A DNA stretch of 64,000 nucleotides from Bacteroidales bacterium (GTDB taxonomy: Bacteria; Bacteroidota; Bacteroidia; Bacteroidales; UBA12077): assembly GCA_013138975.1 (NCBI GenBank), contig WTBR01000085.1, positions 1 through 64,000 on the forward strand, given 5' to 3'. The position numbers and the translations under genes were made by a program. Numbering within the stretch: position 1 is the first letter of the stretch; each line of letters opens with the position of its first letter. Of the stretch, positions 62,778 to 64,000 are shown piece after piece. The notes beneath the pieces were generated by a model that saw only the letters and a list, made by a program, of their open reading frames with translations, was not told where the DNA came from and searched no databases.

Positions 62778-63998
62778 ATGACTTCTAAAATAAAACTTGG
62801 TGTAATTCGTGAAACTAAAAATCCTCCGGATAAACGGGTGCCTGTTACTCCATCACAAGTTGTAATATTAACTGAACGTTTTCCTAATGTTGATGTGCAT
62901 GTACAGCCTAGTGATATAAGATGTTATACTGATGAAGAGTATAATTATCTTGATTTAAATATGAAAGAAAATTTATCCGATTGTGATATATTAATAGGAG
63001 TAAAAGAAGTTGATCCGAAAGCTTTAATAGCTAATAAAACATACATGTTTTTTTCTCATGTAGCTAAAAAACAGCCATATAATCGTGAATTATTGCAAGA
63101 AATTATAAAGAAAAAGATTCGTTTGCTGGATTATGAATACTTAACAGATTTAAATGGACAGCGGATAGTTGCTTTTGGTCGTTGGGCAGGAATTGTTGGA
63201 GCATACAATGGCTTGCGTGCTCGTGGTATTCGTACCGATAACTTTAATTTAAAACCAGCTCATCAGTGTAAAGACATGGATGAAATGTATGCTGGATTAA
63301 AAAAGATCAAACTTGAAAAGAAAAAAATACTGGTTACCGGCGGTGGCCGTGTTGCAATGGGTGCAATGGAAACCTTAAGTCAATTAAATATTCGTGAAGT
63401 AACTGCCGAAGAGTTTTTAAATCAGGAGTTTGATGAGCCCGTATTATGTCGTATTGATCCAGAACATTATGTTCAACATAAAGGAGGAATGCAATTTGAT
63501 TTACAACATTTCTTTAAGCATCCCGAAGAATACATATCAACTTTTAAGCGTTTTACAAAAGTTACAGATATATTCGTAGCATGTCATTTTTGGGATCCAA
63601 AATCGCCTAATTTCATTACAAAAGAAGATTATCTTGACCCTGAATTTAAAATTACAGTTATAGCTGATGTAAGCTGTGATGTTGATGGTCCTATTGCTTC
63701 AACTGTTGATGCATCGACAATTGCAGAACCATTTTTTGGATATAATCCAACAACAGGTAAGGCTGAACCACCGTTTACCAATCTAAAGAATACTACTGTT
63801 ATGTCTGTTGATAATTTGCCGGGTGAATTGCCACGAAATGCTTCTTCAGATTTTGGAAAAAATTTAATCGATAAAGTCTATCCGTCATTATTTGGAAATG
63901 ATGATTCTGGTATAATTGAACGTGCTACAATTACAAAAGACGGAAAATTAACAGAACGATATGCTTACCTTCAAGATTATCTTGACGGTAAAGAATAG
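62778..63998 (+). CDS. NAD(P)-dependent saccharopine/alanine dehydrogenase-like protein
   Basis: 406 aa; KLGVIRETKNPPDKRVPVTPSQVVIL, FFSHVAKKQPYNRELLQ, VTGGGRVAMGAMETL. Confidence 0.88.
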   Translation: MTSKIKLGVIRETKNPPDKRVPVTPSQVVILTERFPNVDVHVQPSDIRCYTDEEYNYLDLNMKENLSDCDILIGVKEVDPKALIANKTYMFFSHVAKKQPYNRELLQEIIKKKIRLLDYEYLTDLNGQRIVAFGRWAGIVGAYNGLRARGIRTDNFNLKPAHQCKDMDEMYAGLKKIKLEKKKILVTGGGRVAMGAMETLSQLNIREVTAEEFLNQEFDEPVLCRIDPEHYVQHKGGMQFDLQHFFKHPEEYISTFKRFTKVTDIFVACHFWDPKSPNFITKEDYLDPEFKITVIADVSCDVDGPIASTVDASTIAEPFFGYNPTTGKAEPPFTNLKNTTVMSVDNLPGELPRNASSDFGKNLIDKVYPSLFGNDDSGIIERATITKDGKLTERYAYLQDYLDGKE

Positions 63999-64000
63999 CA

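Overview
The window is an AT-rich chromosomal segment from a Bacteroidetes-type bacterium, mostly housekeeping genes with a few accessory and decayed spots. Left part (minus strand): tRNA cluster (Thr-GGU/UGU, Tyr, Gly), tuf, tRNA-Trp, secE, nusG, rplKAJL, rpoB, rpoC, and a DUF3467-type ORF, ending at an intrinsic terminator. Immediately after the terminator T-tract, at the left window edge, there is a sequence that reads as the 5' end of a group IIC intron. Middle part: hpf, xerC-like recombinase, rpsU, NSS transporter, class I aldolase, TamL-like Omp85 lipoprotein, rRNA methyltransferase, PorT-like protein, ubiE/menG, purL, short-chain dehydrogenase, Ntn-hydrolase, second Omp85-like protein, nitroreductase, comEC, trkA/trkH, tsaC, transaldolase, SRP RNA, glycosyltransferases, miaA, AmmeMemoRadiSam B + radical SAM, acylphosphatase, siaC-like, gapA, sortilin-like BNR protein, def, ruvX. 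Right end: carboxyltransferase with a lysine-less biotinyl-like domain, a decayed methylglyoxal synthase, a MITE-like palindrome, tmRNA (tag GENNYALAA) and a saccharopine/alanine dehydrogenase-like gene. No CRISPR array or obvious new multi-gene defence system was seen. The best second-look items are the group IIC intron at the terminator, the K-to-Y biotinyl domain, MITE-like intergenic repeats, an inverted-repeat-bounded single-gene cassette, paired unannotated ~40-aa lipoproteins with a shared CPAY motif, and two unannotated pseudogenes (mgsA, MacB-like permease). All calls come from reading the sequence; no searches were run.
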